From CAZPMO01 sp964587515 (GTDB taxonomy: Bacteria > Pseudomonadota > Alphaproteobacteria > MPNO01), in the NCBI GenBank assembly GCA_964587515.1, contig CAZPMO010000167.1, positions 1 through 10,837 on the forward strand: 10,837 nt of DNA. Direction: 5' to 3'. This document shows, piece by piece, positions 1 through 6,463 of this stretch. The notes beneath the pieces are model-generated. The model saw only the letters and a program-made list of their open reading frames with translations. It searched no databases and was not told the DNA's origin. A program made the position numbers and the translations under genes. Numbering within the stretch: the stretch's first letter is position 1; each line of letters opens with the position of its first letter.

Positions 1-711
1 AACCGTATAGCCGCCATTTTCTTCATGCAGCACCAGCCCGGACGCGAATCGCAGTGGCGTCGCGACGCCTTTGCGCGCGCGCACCAGAACGCGTTTCGCG
101 GGCTTGCCGCCGCGCCCGGGCCATAGCGGGAATACGACGATCTCGCCGGCCCGGCCATGGAGCCCCGCGAGCGCTTCATCGAGTCGGTCGGCGCGATGGA
201 TCAGGGTCAGCGTGCCTTTATGCCGCACCATGCGCAGTCCGAAGGCGAGCCAGTCGGCGAGACCCGAAACTCCCTCCACGTGGGACGCGGCGCGCGCCGG
301 ATCGGGCGAGACATTGACCTTTCCGGCCACCAGATGGGGCGGGTTCATCATCACATGATCGAAGGCGCCGGCCGCCAGACGCGGCGGCGGGCGCGCGATA
401 TCGCCGATCATCACGTCGACTTCATTGCGAAATCCATTGAGCCGGACATTGTCGCCGGCCAGCCGCACCAGATCGGCTTGCGGTTCGATCCCGACCACGG
501 CGCAACCCGCGACGCGCCGGGCGAGGCACAGCGCGGCGGCGCCTGCGCCGGCACCCGGTTCCAGTACGGTGTCGCCGGGCCCGGCGGGAACCGCGCCGGC
601 CAGCAGCACCGAATCGATAGCGGCGCGAAAACCCGCGCGCGGCTGGCGCAGCACCACGTTTCCGTCAAGCAACCGGTCTTCGGTAAATTCGTCGAACGCG
701 GGCGCTGTCAT
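1..711 (-). CDS. TrmN6-like N6-adenine methyltransferase, 3' end outside window
   Basis: Class I SAM-dependent methyltransferase of the COG4123 type, which includes the enzyme that N6-methylates adenine 37 of tRNA1(Val). The frame is open from an ATG at 711 to base 1, giving 237 residues without a stop, so the C-terminus lies beyond the left edge. Visible motifs are the SAM-binding motif I LEPGAGAGAAA (residues 50-60), an acidic IEPQAD motif II (75-80), and the catalytic MMNPPH motif (121-126), an N-P-P-[YFWH] signature of amino-group methylation. The start overlaps the stop of the upstream DUF2007 gene by four bases (ATGA, 708-711), so the two are probably translationally coupled. The domain assignment is firm. 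The exact substrate (tRNA1-Val or another adenine) is inferred from the family only, and no gene symbol is given because alphaproteobacterial members are mostly uncharacterised. Confidence 0.85.
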   Translation of the reverse strand, partial: MTAPAFDEFTEDRLLDGNVVLRQPRAGFRAAIDSVLLAGAVPAGPGDTVLEPGAGAGAAALCLARRVAGCAVVGIEPQADLVRLAGDNVRLNGFRNEVDVMIGDIARPPPRLAAGAFDHVMMNPPHLVAGKVNVSPDPARAASHVEGVSGLADWLAFGLRMVRHKGTLTLIHRADRLDEALAGLHGRAGEIVVFPLWPGRGGKPAKRVLVRARKGVATPLRFASGLVLHEENGGYTV

Positions 712-932
712 TCGGGCCTCAAACGGTCGCCTTCGCCGGCCTCCTCGATCAGACGCCGGGCCAGATGGTAATCCGGATCCTCCACCATCAGGCGGCGCGG
801 AATGGCGTAAGTCCCGCCCTGCGCCGCGCTGGCGTGACCATCGAGCACGACCGTCTCGATACGTTCGGCCCTTAGCAGAGCCTGCATCCAGGACAGAAGA
901 ACCGGTTCGTTGGTGCGCAAAAGTTCCTTCAC
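708..932 (-). CDS. DUF2007 domain protein (small putative signalling protein)
   Basis: A 74-residue soluble protein with a GTG start at 930-932. It matches the DUF2007 pattern as I know it: an N-terminal KELLRTNEPVLLSWMQALL stretch, a short central strand with IETVVLDGHAS, then IPRRLMVEDPDYHLARRLIEEA near the C-terminus. The family is annotated as a putative prokaryotic signal-transducing protein, with no proven biochemical role. It lacks membrane segments and a signal peptide. It is divergent from the polyprenyl synthase, 129 bases away, and overlaps the methyltransferase downstream by 4 nt. The Shine-Dalgarno site upstream of the GTG is weak, but no better start is available. The family call is fairly secure; the function is unknown. 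Confidence 0.8.
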   Translation of the reverse strand: MKELLRTNEPVLLSWMQALLRAERIETVVLDGHASAAQGGTYAIPRRLMVEDPDYHLARRLIEEAGEGDRLRPE

Positions 933-967
933 GGGCGTCCGGACGGTCGGGCAAATGGTCGCATTAT

Positions 968-987
968 CGTACGACCCCGACCGTACG
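968..987. promoter_or_regulatory. Pair of CGTACG palindromes in the divergent intergenic region
   Basis: The perfect palindrome CGTACG occurs at 968-973 and again at 982-987, 14 bases apart start to start. The pair lies between the divergent DUF2007 and polyprenyl synthase genes. The second copy is just upstream of the synthase -35 element. On the minus strand the first copy abuts a GATAAT (963-968) that could be the DUF2007 -10 element. This could be a regulator site acting on both genes or a chance pair in GC-rich DNA; only the sequence symmetry is directly seen. Confidence 0.25.
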
Positions 988-989
988 GC

Positions 990-1017
990 TTGACCAGACG
1001 CCGCGCAACGCTATCTT
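990..1017 (+). promoter_or_regulatory. Predicted sigma70-type promoter of the polyprenyl synthase gene
   Basis: TTGACC (990-995) and TATCTT (1012-1017) are separated by 16 bases, close to the TTGACA/TATAAT consensus and spacing. Transcription would begin near 1024, leaving a leader of about 38 bases. That leader contains the AGGAGAG Shine-Dalgarno sequence (1051-1057) just before the GTG start at 1062. The position fits the gene well, but the call is from sequence only. Confidence 0.5.
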
Positions 1018-1061
1018 GCCCCGGTATCCGACTTGGTGGACAGAAATTCCAGGAGAGAATC

Positions 1062-2084
1062 GTGAGTGTCGTCGTCAAGCTCAACGCCGACGGGCGCGGC
1101 GGTCAGCCGGCATCGCTGGACAAGCTCGGCGCGCTGACGGCGGAAGACATCGAACGCGTCAACCGCGCCATCGTCGAAAAGATGCAAAGCCCGGTGTTGC
1201 TGATTCCGCAGGTCGCCGGACATATCATCGCCGCCGGCGGCAAACGGCTGCGGCCGATGCTCACCCTCGCGGCGTCGCGGCTGTGCGGCTATCAGGGCGA
1301 CCGCCATATCGGGCTCGCCGCCTGTGTCGAGTTCATTCACACCGCGACGCTGCTGCACGACGACGTGGTCGACGAAAGCGATCTCAGGCGCGGCAGCGCG
1401 ACCGCGAACGCGGTGTGGGACAACAAGGCAAGTGTGCTGGTCGGGGACTTCCTTTTCAGCCGGGCCTTCGAACTGATGGTGGCCGACGGATCGCTCGATA
1501 TTCTCGCGATCCTGTCCGAGGCGTCCTCGGTGATCGCCGAGGGCGAAGTGCTCCAGCTCATGACCGCCAACGACACCGAGACCACGGAAGAGGACTATAT
1601 CGAGGTTATCCAATCCAAAACCGCGAAGCTGTTCGCCGCCGCCACGGAGATCGGCGCGATAATGGGCGAGCGTCCCCTGGCCGAACGCGAGGCCTTGAAG
1701 AATTTCGGTCATAATCTCGGCATGGCGTTCCAGCTGGTCGACGACGTGCTCGATTACGCCGCCGGTCAGGCGACGCTCGGCAAGACGGTGGGCGACGATT
1801 TCCGGGAAGGAAAAATCACGCTGCCGGTGGTGCTGGCGCTGCGCGCCGCCGACGACGACGGCAAGGCGTTCTGGCGGCGGACTCTGGAGGATCTGGAGCA
1901 GAAGAAGGGCGACCTCAGGCGTGCGATCACGCTGATGGAGCGCTCGGGCGCGCTGCATGCCACGCTCGATTACGCGCGCCGCTATGGCGCGACGGCCAGC
2001 CAGGCGCTGGAACCCTTCCCCGACGGCCCCGAAAAACAGGCCCTCCAGGAAAGCATCTCCTTCGCCATCGAACGCGCCTTTTAG
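1062..2084 (+). CDS. ispB: Long-chain all-trans polyprenyl diphosphate synthase (octa-/decaprenyl type)
   Basis: Cytoplasmic prenyltransferase that adds isopentenyl diphosphate units in trans to make the C40-C50 side chain used for ubiquinone. The start is a GTG at 1062, chosen because AGGAGAG lies five bases upstream; an in-frame start at 990 would fall inside the promoter. The 340-residue product has the family's usual length. Visible motifs: GKRLRP (60-65, IPP binding); the first aspartate-rich motif DDVVD (100-104) in LLHDDVVDESDLRRG; GEVLQL (161-166); KT (186-187); and the second aspartate-rich motif DDVLD (227-231) followed by KTVGDD. Small residues (A, T) occupy positions 5 and 4 before the first Asp-rich motif, as in synthases that make long chains. 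Many alphaproteobacteria make ubiquinone-10, so decaprenyl diphosphate (DdsA-like) is as likely as octaprenyl. The symbol denotes the family, not a proven chain length. Confidence 0.93.
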   Translation: MSVVVKLNADGRGGQPASLDKLGALTAEDIERVNRAIVEKMQSPVLLIPQVAGHIIAAGGKRLRPMLTLAASRLCGYQGDRHIGLAACVEFIHTATLLHDDVVDESDLRRGSATANAVWDNKASVLVGDFLFSRAFELMVADGSLDILAILSEASSVIAEGEVLQLMTANDTETTEEDYIEVIQSKTAKLFAAATEIGAIMGERPLAEREALKNFGHNLGMAFQLVDDVLDYAAGQATLGKTVGDDFREGKITLPVVLALRAADDDGKAFWRRTLEDLEQKKGDLRRAITLMERSGALHATLDYARRYGATASQALEPFPDGPEKQALQESISFAIERAF

Positions 2085-2113
2085 CGCCGGCCGAGCCGCC
2101 CGAGGGAGGCCCG

Positions 2114-4192
2114 CTACATTCGCTTCAGCAGCTCCCGCCGCTTGGCCGCATATTCTTCCTCGGTGATCAACCCCTCCGCGCGCATGCTCTTCAGCGCCCG
2201 CAATTTTGTGATGACATTGTCGGATGCATTCCTGACCTTCCGCGCAGTGGGGACTGCTCGCGCGGGCCGAACCGGCCTTTGGGGCGTTACGCGAATATTT
2301 GCGCGACGAAACGACGCGAGCGGCGCAACGAGTTTTCCGAAGACCCACGCTTTTTTCCCGGCCCGAGCATGAACTTGAATCCAGCCGCTTTTTTTTCGCC
2401 CGGTCGTCATCAATATCCGGCCCGATTTGAATTTGGCGATAACCGCCGCGGTCGCGCTGGGATCGACACGTGCGTTGAGACGGTTCACCCCCACCCGCAC
2501 CGGATCCGGTCCGACGGCGATCGCAACACCGGGACGCGGCGGCGAACGATCGAATTCGCCCTTGGCGGCGCGACTGCAGGACTTGCCAAGCACCTTCAGC
2601 GCGGCGGCGGCGCATACCAGGGCAAGCCGTTTTACCGCTGACGAATCGCCCTGGGCGCGGGCGAGCGAAATTCGGTAGGGAATCAGCATTTTGGGATCGC
2701 CGAATTCGACTTTTGCGCGATCGAGCATTCTTGCCGCGCCCTTGAACTTTCGGATGCTTCGATTGATGCGCGCGAGCTGGGTGAACGCCGAAATGGTGGG
2801 CGCTTCGGTCGCCAGCGCGACCTCCAGATAACCCACGGCGCGCGCCCAGTTGCCGGACCGTTCCGCGACATCGGCCGCCAGGCGCCATGGGAATGAATGA
2901 CCCGGCGGCGTTTCGGCCAGTACCGGTCCGATCAGGCGGTTCGCCTCAAAGAGGTCGCCTCGATTTAGCGCGCGCTCCACGTTGAAGGCCCGCCTGTAGA
3001 TGTCGAGCAATAATCCGGTCGAGCCTTTTTCGGTCGCCGTCTTCCACGGATCGGTCGCCACCTCGCCCGGGTCGAGGTCGTCGTACTCGCGTTCCGTATA
3101 GCCCAGGACCGTTTTCCGCCGTGACTTGGCTTCACGGTGTTCGACCGAAAACTGGTTGACGATCCGATTTGCCGAGAATGTCAGCACGGTCTTGCCGGCG
3201 GAGAACATTTGTTTGAAGGCGCCGCGAATCCCTTCCCGTCGAAGGGTATCCCGCATCTGGGCGTCAATGATCGCGGACTGTTTCGCGAATAGCGTTTTCG
3301 ACTGGGCTTCACGGTCCTTGGCGTTGGCGATCAGGGCGCGAAAAAACGCCGCCCGCCCCTCGTCCTGATAACCGGCGGCGAACAGCAAATCCACTCCCAG
3401 AAGGTCGGCCTCATCCTCTTCCTTACGCTGAAGAGAGGGGCGCAGCACCTTGTCGCCGAGCTTGTATGCAATCTGCGCCGCCAGCAGACGTTTGTCCTCC
3501 TGCGCCCCGCCCGCTGTCCGGCCCATCCTGCGCGCGAGCGCATTTTTCGCGGCGACCGCCGTGTTCAGAGCGACGATTCCTTGCTCCTGAGCCTTGAAAA
3601 ACCAATCCCCCTCGGCATGGCCAAGCAGGACATGCGACAACTCGTGCGCCAGAAGCATCGCGAGTTCATCCTCGCTCTTGATGTTGTTGATCGCGCCGAG
3701 CGAAAGGAAAACCGCGCCGTCCGGATAAACCACGGCGTTGTACCGATCGTGGGCGGCAATCCGGACCCTGATCGAAAGACCCTTGCGCGGAGAGGCCTCC
3801 AGCAAACGCCGCGCGACGCCCTCCACATAGTCTTCGAGAAGCCTGATCGGGACCAGTGGCGAGGCCATCGGCGTATGCTCGAGCCGCGCCAGAAGCAAAC
3901 CCCGTTCACCCGCCTCACCTCCGTCGGTGCGGGTGAACGGAATAGTCGGCAAGCGATCGACAAACTTGCCGTTGAACCCGTCATAGGTCTCGGCGCCGGG
4001 GTCCAGGCGGATCAGGAATCGCTCGAACTCACTGACGTCTTTTTTGTTCCCGTCATCGTTTCCGGTGCTATCGCGATCGGGATCCATCATCGAAGGATCG
4101 CCGATATCGGCTTCGTGGTCGGAAGCCAAGGAGAGGCCCGACGCGGCGATCACGGCCACCGCCAGCACCAACGCCAGGAGACGCCGGCTCAA
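2114..4192 (-). CDS. Secreted M48 family zinc metalloprotease with SH3 and SHOCT C-terminal segments
   Basis: Predicted exported zinc endopeptidase of 692 residues. Domains in order: a signal peptide or N-terminal anchor (1-24; MSRRLL followed by a hydrophobic LALVLAVAVIAASGLSLA core); an M48 peptidase core with the zinc motif HELSH (183-187) in LLAHELSHVLLGH and the probable third ligand Glu259 in EDEADLLGVDLL; a helical TPR-like region (about 400-520); a bacterial SH3 domain (about 565-625, with RLNARVDPSATAAVIAKF and GWIQV); and a basic linker ending in a SHOCT-type segment (659-692, ITKLRALKSMRAEGLITEEE). I chose the TTG at 4192 because it starts a textbook signal peptide and overlaps the upstream stop as TTGA. 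The GTG at 4258 would add 22 Arg-rich residues and a 70-base overlap. It is the last gene of the cluster with the small secreted protein and the CHASE2 protein. The active site looks intact. BepA-like outer-membrane quality control is one analogy, but the substrate is unknown. Confidence 0.85.
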   Translation of the reverse strand: MSRRLLALVLAVAVIAASGLSLASDHEADIGDPSMMDPDRDSTGNDDGNKKDVSEFERFLIRLDPGAETYDGFNGKFVDRLPTIPFTRTDGGEAGERGLLLARLEHTPMASPLVPIRLLEDYVEGVARRLLEASPRKGLSIRVRIAAHDRYNAVVYPDGAVFLSLGAINNIKSEDELAMLLAHELSHVLLGHAEGDWFFKAQEQGIVALNTAVAAKNALARRMGRTAGGAQEDKRLLAAQIAYKLGDKVLRPSLQRKEEDEADLLGVDLLFAAGYQDEGRAAFFRALIANAKDREAQSKTLFAKQSAIIDAQMRDTLRREGIRGAFKQMFSAGKTVLTFSANRIVNQFSVEHREAKSRRKTVLGYTEREYDDLDPGEVATDPWKTATEKGSTGLLLDIYRRAFNVERALNRGDLFEANRLIGPVLAETPPGHSFPWRLAADVAERSGNWARAVGYLEVALATEAPTISAFTQLARINRSIRKFKGAARMLDRAKVEFGDPKMLIPYRISLARAQGDSSAVKRLALVCAAAALKVLGKSCSRAAKGEFDRSPPRPGVAIAVGPDPVRVGVNRLNARVDPSATAAVIAKFKSGRILMTTGRKKSGWIQVHARAGKKAWVFGKLVAPLASFRRANIRVTPQRPVRPARAVPTARKVRNASDNVITKLRALKSMRAEGLITEEEYAAKRRELLKRM

Positions 4193-4575
4193 CAGCCTTC
4201 GTCGGCGCCCCGCACGCCCCGCACCGTCAATTTGGCGACGCCACCCACCTTGGCGCACCCACCGACATCGAGTTTGATCTTCTCGTTGGTCTCGATCTGG
4301 GATTTTTTAATCCACCCGGACACGGGTTTGTCCTTGATCGTAAATCGCACCTTGATCAGACCGCTGCGCGACGGCTTGCCGTAAAACGGCGCCGGCATTT
4401 TGATGTCTTTGCGGGAATATTTCCTGACCGGCTTGCCGCCCCGGTGACTGGGATAGATTTTGATCTTCTGAACCAGGATTTCAGTCACCGCGCCGTCGGC
4501 GCGCGCGGTCTCCGTGGAGGCGACCACCAGGAGCAAAAAGGTCGAGACAATCGCGATAGCGTATAACAGCCGCAT
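4189..4575 (-). CDS. Small secreted SH3-like protein with C-terminal cysteine
   Basis: A 128-residue exported protein I do not recognise by name. It has a clear Sec signal peptide (MRLLYAIAIVSTFLLLVVAS...) with an A-R-A cleavage site near residue 26. The mature part is basic and beta-rich, with FYGKPSRSGLIKVRF and GWIKKSQIE (87-95), which reads like the end of a bacterial SH3 domain. It ends in a tail with Cys107 and a terminal Cys128 (GADEGC). The two cysteines could form a disulfide in the periplasm. The start is the ATG at 4575, with a G-rich Shine-Dalgarno-like run five bases upstream; a GTG at 4599 lacks one. The stop overlaps the start of the M48 protease gene (4189-4192), so the two are probably translated together. 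A role as partner or regulator of the protease is inferred from this coupling. Confidence 0.75.
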   Translation of the reverse strand: MRLLYAIAIVSTFLLLVVASTETARADGAVTEILVQKIKIYPSHRGGKPVRKYSRKDIKMPAPFYGKPSRSGLIKVRFTIKDKPVSGWIKKSQIETNEKIKLDVGGCAKVGGVAKLTVRGVRGADEGC

Positions 4576-4617
4576 ACCAGCCCCCCGACTTGTTTCCACC
4601 TATAGAAAATTTCGATC

Positions 4618-4645
4618 ACTATATCTAAATGTATGCCTACTTCAA
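4618..4645 (-). promoter_or_regulatory. Predicted internal promoter for the secreted protein / M48 gene pair
   Basis: On the minus strand TTGAAG (4645-4640) and TATAGT (4623-4618) are separated by 16 bases. The -35 element overlaps the CHASE2 stop codon (4642-4644). Transcription would start near 4611, giving a leader of about 36 bases before the ATG at 4575. The surrounding 4600-4680 stretch is much more AT-rich than the genes on either side, which fits a promoter. If real, the protease pair can be expressed without the CHASE2 gene. Confidence 0.45.
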
Positions 4646-6210
4646 TTATTAATTGAATTTATATTTTTATTTTCTTCGGATTTGTGTTGGAGCCAGGGCA
4701 ATACTGCTTCCAACCGGTCGTCGAGCACCCATTGGACGACGATACTGACGCCGAACATCCCGAGCCAGTTGATCGGAGCAAGGCGTTCGCCGAGGAAAAG
4801 GAACATCGCAACGCCCATGGCCAATGCCAGCGAAATTCCGTAGGTAAGCAACGACAGCGTGACGCGGCGGACAATGGCGCGCGCCACCCGCGCGCCCACG
4901 GCGAGGTCGGCCGCTGCGGGATCGAGGGCGTCTTTTCTCCAGGCATCGACGATCCGTCCGGCCCGATCGCGCCCTTCGATCATCACCAGAGCCATCAAGA
5001 ACAGCATCATGAACGTAAGAGGCCTCAAATATCCGGGCCGGTCCGCCCTGAAGTAGCGCGGACCCAGGCTGAGCAGATTGTCGAGCGCCATTGCGTGCAT
5101 GAACACGCCGGACGTCGGGCCATGGGTCGGCGTCTCGACGATATCGGCCGCCCCTTCGATCTCCATGCCGTAAAAGACATGGCGGCCCCGGATCGCCCCC
5201 GCGAGGGTTTCATTCGCAGTGCATTGCGACCGCCGGCCGCCGACCTCCCGGCCGTCGCGTCGCAGTCGAACCAGATCCCGCGCCGGCACCAGCGCCGGAT
5301 AAGGGCAACTCTGATAAAAGGGCTGGTCGGCGAACAGGTTCGAGCGCACCAGCTCAAGGAACCTGACGCCCGCGTTTCGGCCGACCTCGCGACAAGTCAC
5401 GCCCCGACCGATTTGGTCCAGATTGACATCGGGCGCGCGGTCGCCCCAGAACACCTGCATCGGCGCCGCGAAGGAATGGCGGAATTCGTCGCTGGGGCCG
5501 GAAACCTCATCTTGTTCCCGGGCGGCGCGGATGTGGCGGTATATTGTCAGCGCCGCCCCATCGTCGCCGCCCCGGCCGCCGGCCTTGCCGCCGCCCAGCG
5601 GATAATAAAGCGGAGAGGCCGAGCGCGGCCATTCGATTATGGCGGGAATTGTCACCTTGCGCAGCGGTTCAATCACCCTGGTTCGCACAGTATCGGCCGT
5701 GTCGGCCCCCAGAAAAATTTGCGTTCCGGCCCGTCGCCCGGAGTCCAGCACATTGACCAGTTGATCGAGTGTCCTGTCCCGTTCACCGCGACGATCGAAG
5801 AACAGCACGTCGATCATCAAAGTACGCGGCTCACAACGGAGGATCGCGTTTAGCACCCCGGCGTGATGACGAAACGTCATCGGCCAGTCCGCTTCCCATG
5901 AAGCCAGCGCCGAGTCATCGACGAGGACCACCGTGACATCACGCTCTTCCGGCGCGACCCAGATGTCGAGGTCGTCACCCCCTGATTTTTCGCCCTCGGA
6001 AATTTCGTTGTCGGCCGACGGTGGTGGTTCGGAGGGTCTGCCGCGCCCGCCGAGCCAGGATTCGTCGTAATGCGGCGCGAGCAACTTCAGAATTATATCC
6101 TGCGAATGCGCGGCGCTGGTCGCGCCCGCCCCCAACGGGTCCCAGTGTTCGAGCGAAATATAGGCGAGCGACGCATAAATCAACGCAACCAGCGCCCGTT
6201 TCGAATGCAT
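4642..6210 (-). CDS. Membrane-anchored CHASE2 sensor-domain protein without output domain
   Basis: A 522-residue membrane protein. One N-terminal membrane segment (about 5-22) is followed by a large extracytoplasmic CHASE2 domain (about 30-380). That domain shows the VTVVLVDDSAL strand with a conserved Asp pair, the WPMTFRHHAGVLNAIL helix and the LMIDVLFFD strand. Its C-terminal signature FYGMEIEGAADIVETPTH is followed by GVFMHAMALDNLLSLG. Three membrane helices follow (about 395-412, 448-472, 478-497), and the protein ends within 30 residues of the last one. CHASE2 is an extracellular sensor domain that normally precedes three helices and a kinase, cyclase, GGDEF or Ser/Thr kinase domain; none is present. 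An Asp/Gly-rich low-complexity insert (53-85) interrupts the N-terminal part. The ATG at 6210 is preferred because upstream in-frame starts fall in or next to the predicted promoter, though its Shine-Dalgarno site is weak. The ligand is unknown. It heads the cluster with the secreted protein and M48 protease. Confidence 0.82.
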   Translation of the reverse strand: MHSKRALVALIYASLAYISLEHWDPLGAGATSAAHSQDIILKLLAPHYDESWLGGRGRPSEPPPSADNEISEGEKSGGDDLDIWVAPEERDVTVVLVDDSALASWEADWPMTFRHHAGVLNAILRCEPRTLMIDVLFFDRRGERDRTLDQLVNVLDSGRRAGTQIFLGADTADTVRTRVIEPLRKVTIPAIIEWPRSASPLYYPLGGGKAGGRGGDDGAALTIYRHIRAAREQDEVSGPSDEFRHSFAAPMQVFWGDRAPDVNLDQIGRGVTCREVGRNAGVRFLELVRSNLFADQPFYQSCPYPALVPARDLVRLRRDGREVGGRRSQCTANETLAGAIRGRHVFYGMEIEGAADIVETPTHGPTSGVFMHAMALDNLLSLGPRYFRADRPGYLRPLTFMMLFLMALVMIEGRDRAGRIVDAWRKDALDPAAADLAVGARVARAIVRRVTLSLLTYGISLALAMGVAMFLFLGERLAPINWLGMFGVSIVVQWVLDDRLEAVLPWLQHKSEENKNINSINN

Positions 6211-6261
6211 GGAAGGCCCCCGTCGACCGTAATTCACCCACGCCCGCAATGCGACGCAAAA

Positions 6262-6291
6262 ATTATTAATACGGGAAAATCCATATATCAA
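6262..6291 (-). promoter_or_regulatory. Predicted promoter of the CHASE2 gene
   Basis: Reading the minus strand, TTGATA (6291-6286) and AATAAT (6267-6262) are separated by 18 bases in a distinctly AT-rich stretch between the CHASE2 gene and tRNA-Pro. Transcription would begin near 6255, about 45 bases before the ATG at 6210. This supports that start over the ATG at 6291, which lies within the -35 box. Confidence 0.42.
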
Positions 6292-6320
6292 TACGACCTG
6301 GAGTCATCCCCGCCGTTCGC

Positions 6321-6349
6321 TTGCTGCTGCCCAGCTATGGCGGTATAAC
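6321..6349 (+). promoter_or_regulatory. Predicted promoter of tRNA-Pro
   Basis: TTGCTG (6321-6326) and TATAAC (6344-6349) are separated by 17 bases. Predicted transcription starts around 6356, six bases before the mature tRNA. The TATAAC is followed by a GC-rich discriminator (CGGGCCC), a feature often seen at stable-RNA promoters and linked to growth-rate or stringent control. Confidence 0.5.
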
Positions 6350-6361
6350 CGGGCCCACGGT

Positions 6362-6438
6362 CGGAGTGTAGCTCAGCCTGGTAGAGCACCGTCTTCGGGA
6401 GGCGGGGGCCGGAGGTTCGAATCCTCTCACTCCGACCA
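6362..6438 (+). tRNA. tRNA-Pro (anticodon CGG)
   Basis: A 77-base cloverleaf with an encoded CCA end. The acceptor stem CGGAGTG / CACTCCG pairs perfectly, including the C1:G72 pair typical of bacterial proline tRNAs. The D arm is GCTC..GAGC. The anticodon stem CCGTC / GGCGG encloses the loop TTCGGGA, which places CGG at 6396-6398 to read CCG codons. The T arm GGAGG / CCTCT closes the loop TTCGAAT. No duplicated 3' tRNA end was seen elsewhere in the window, so there is no sign that it served as an integration site here. Confidence 0.95.
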
Positions 6439-6463
6439 TTCTTTAATTTCGCGGGCAGGGGTT

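Noticed and set aside
425..1714. Long plus-strand open frame (429 codons)
   Set aside because: It covers three better-supported genes and the divergent promoter region. Its product is Arg/Pro/Ala-rich without any motif, the usual result of reading high-GC DNA out of frame.
2085..2113. Bidirectional terminator between the convergent polyprenyl synthase and M48 genes
   Set aside because: The 29-base gap is GC-rich but I could not find a stable stem followed by a T-run in either direction.
1011..2888. Long minus-strand open frame (625 codons) opposite the polyprenyl synthase
   Set aside because: It is antisense to a gene with complete catalytic motifs and also overlaps the end of the M48 protease gene in another frame. 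It has no recognisable domain.
3581..4384. Plus-strand open frame (267 codons) opposite the M48 protease and secreted protein
   Set aside because: It overlaps the zinc motif region and two signal-peptide genes on the other strand, and its product has no recognisable motif.
4684..5853. Plus-strand open frame (389 codons) inside the CHASE2 gene
   Set aside because: It is antisense to the CHASE2 frame, which shows conserved motifs and membrane helices. The predicted protein is low-complexity in His/Arg/Pro and has no credible start signal.
6362..6438. tRNA-Pro as an integration site for a genomic island
   Set aside because: No duplicate of the tRNA 3' end, no integrase and no phage-like genes were seen in the window.
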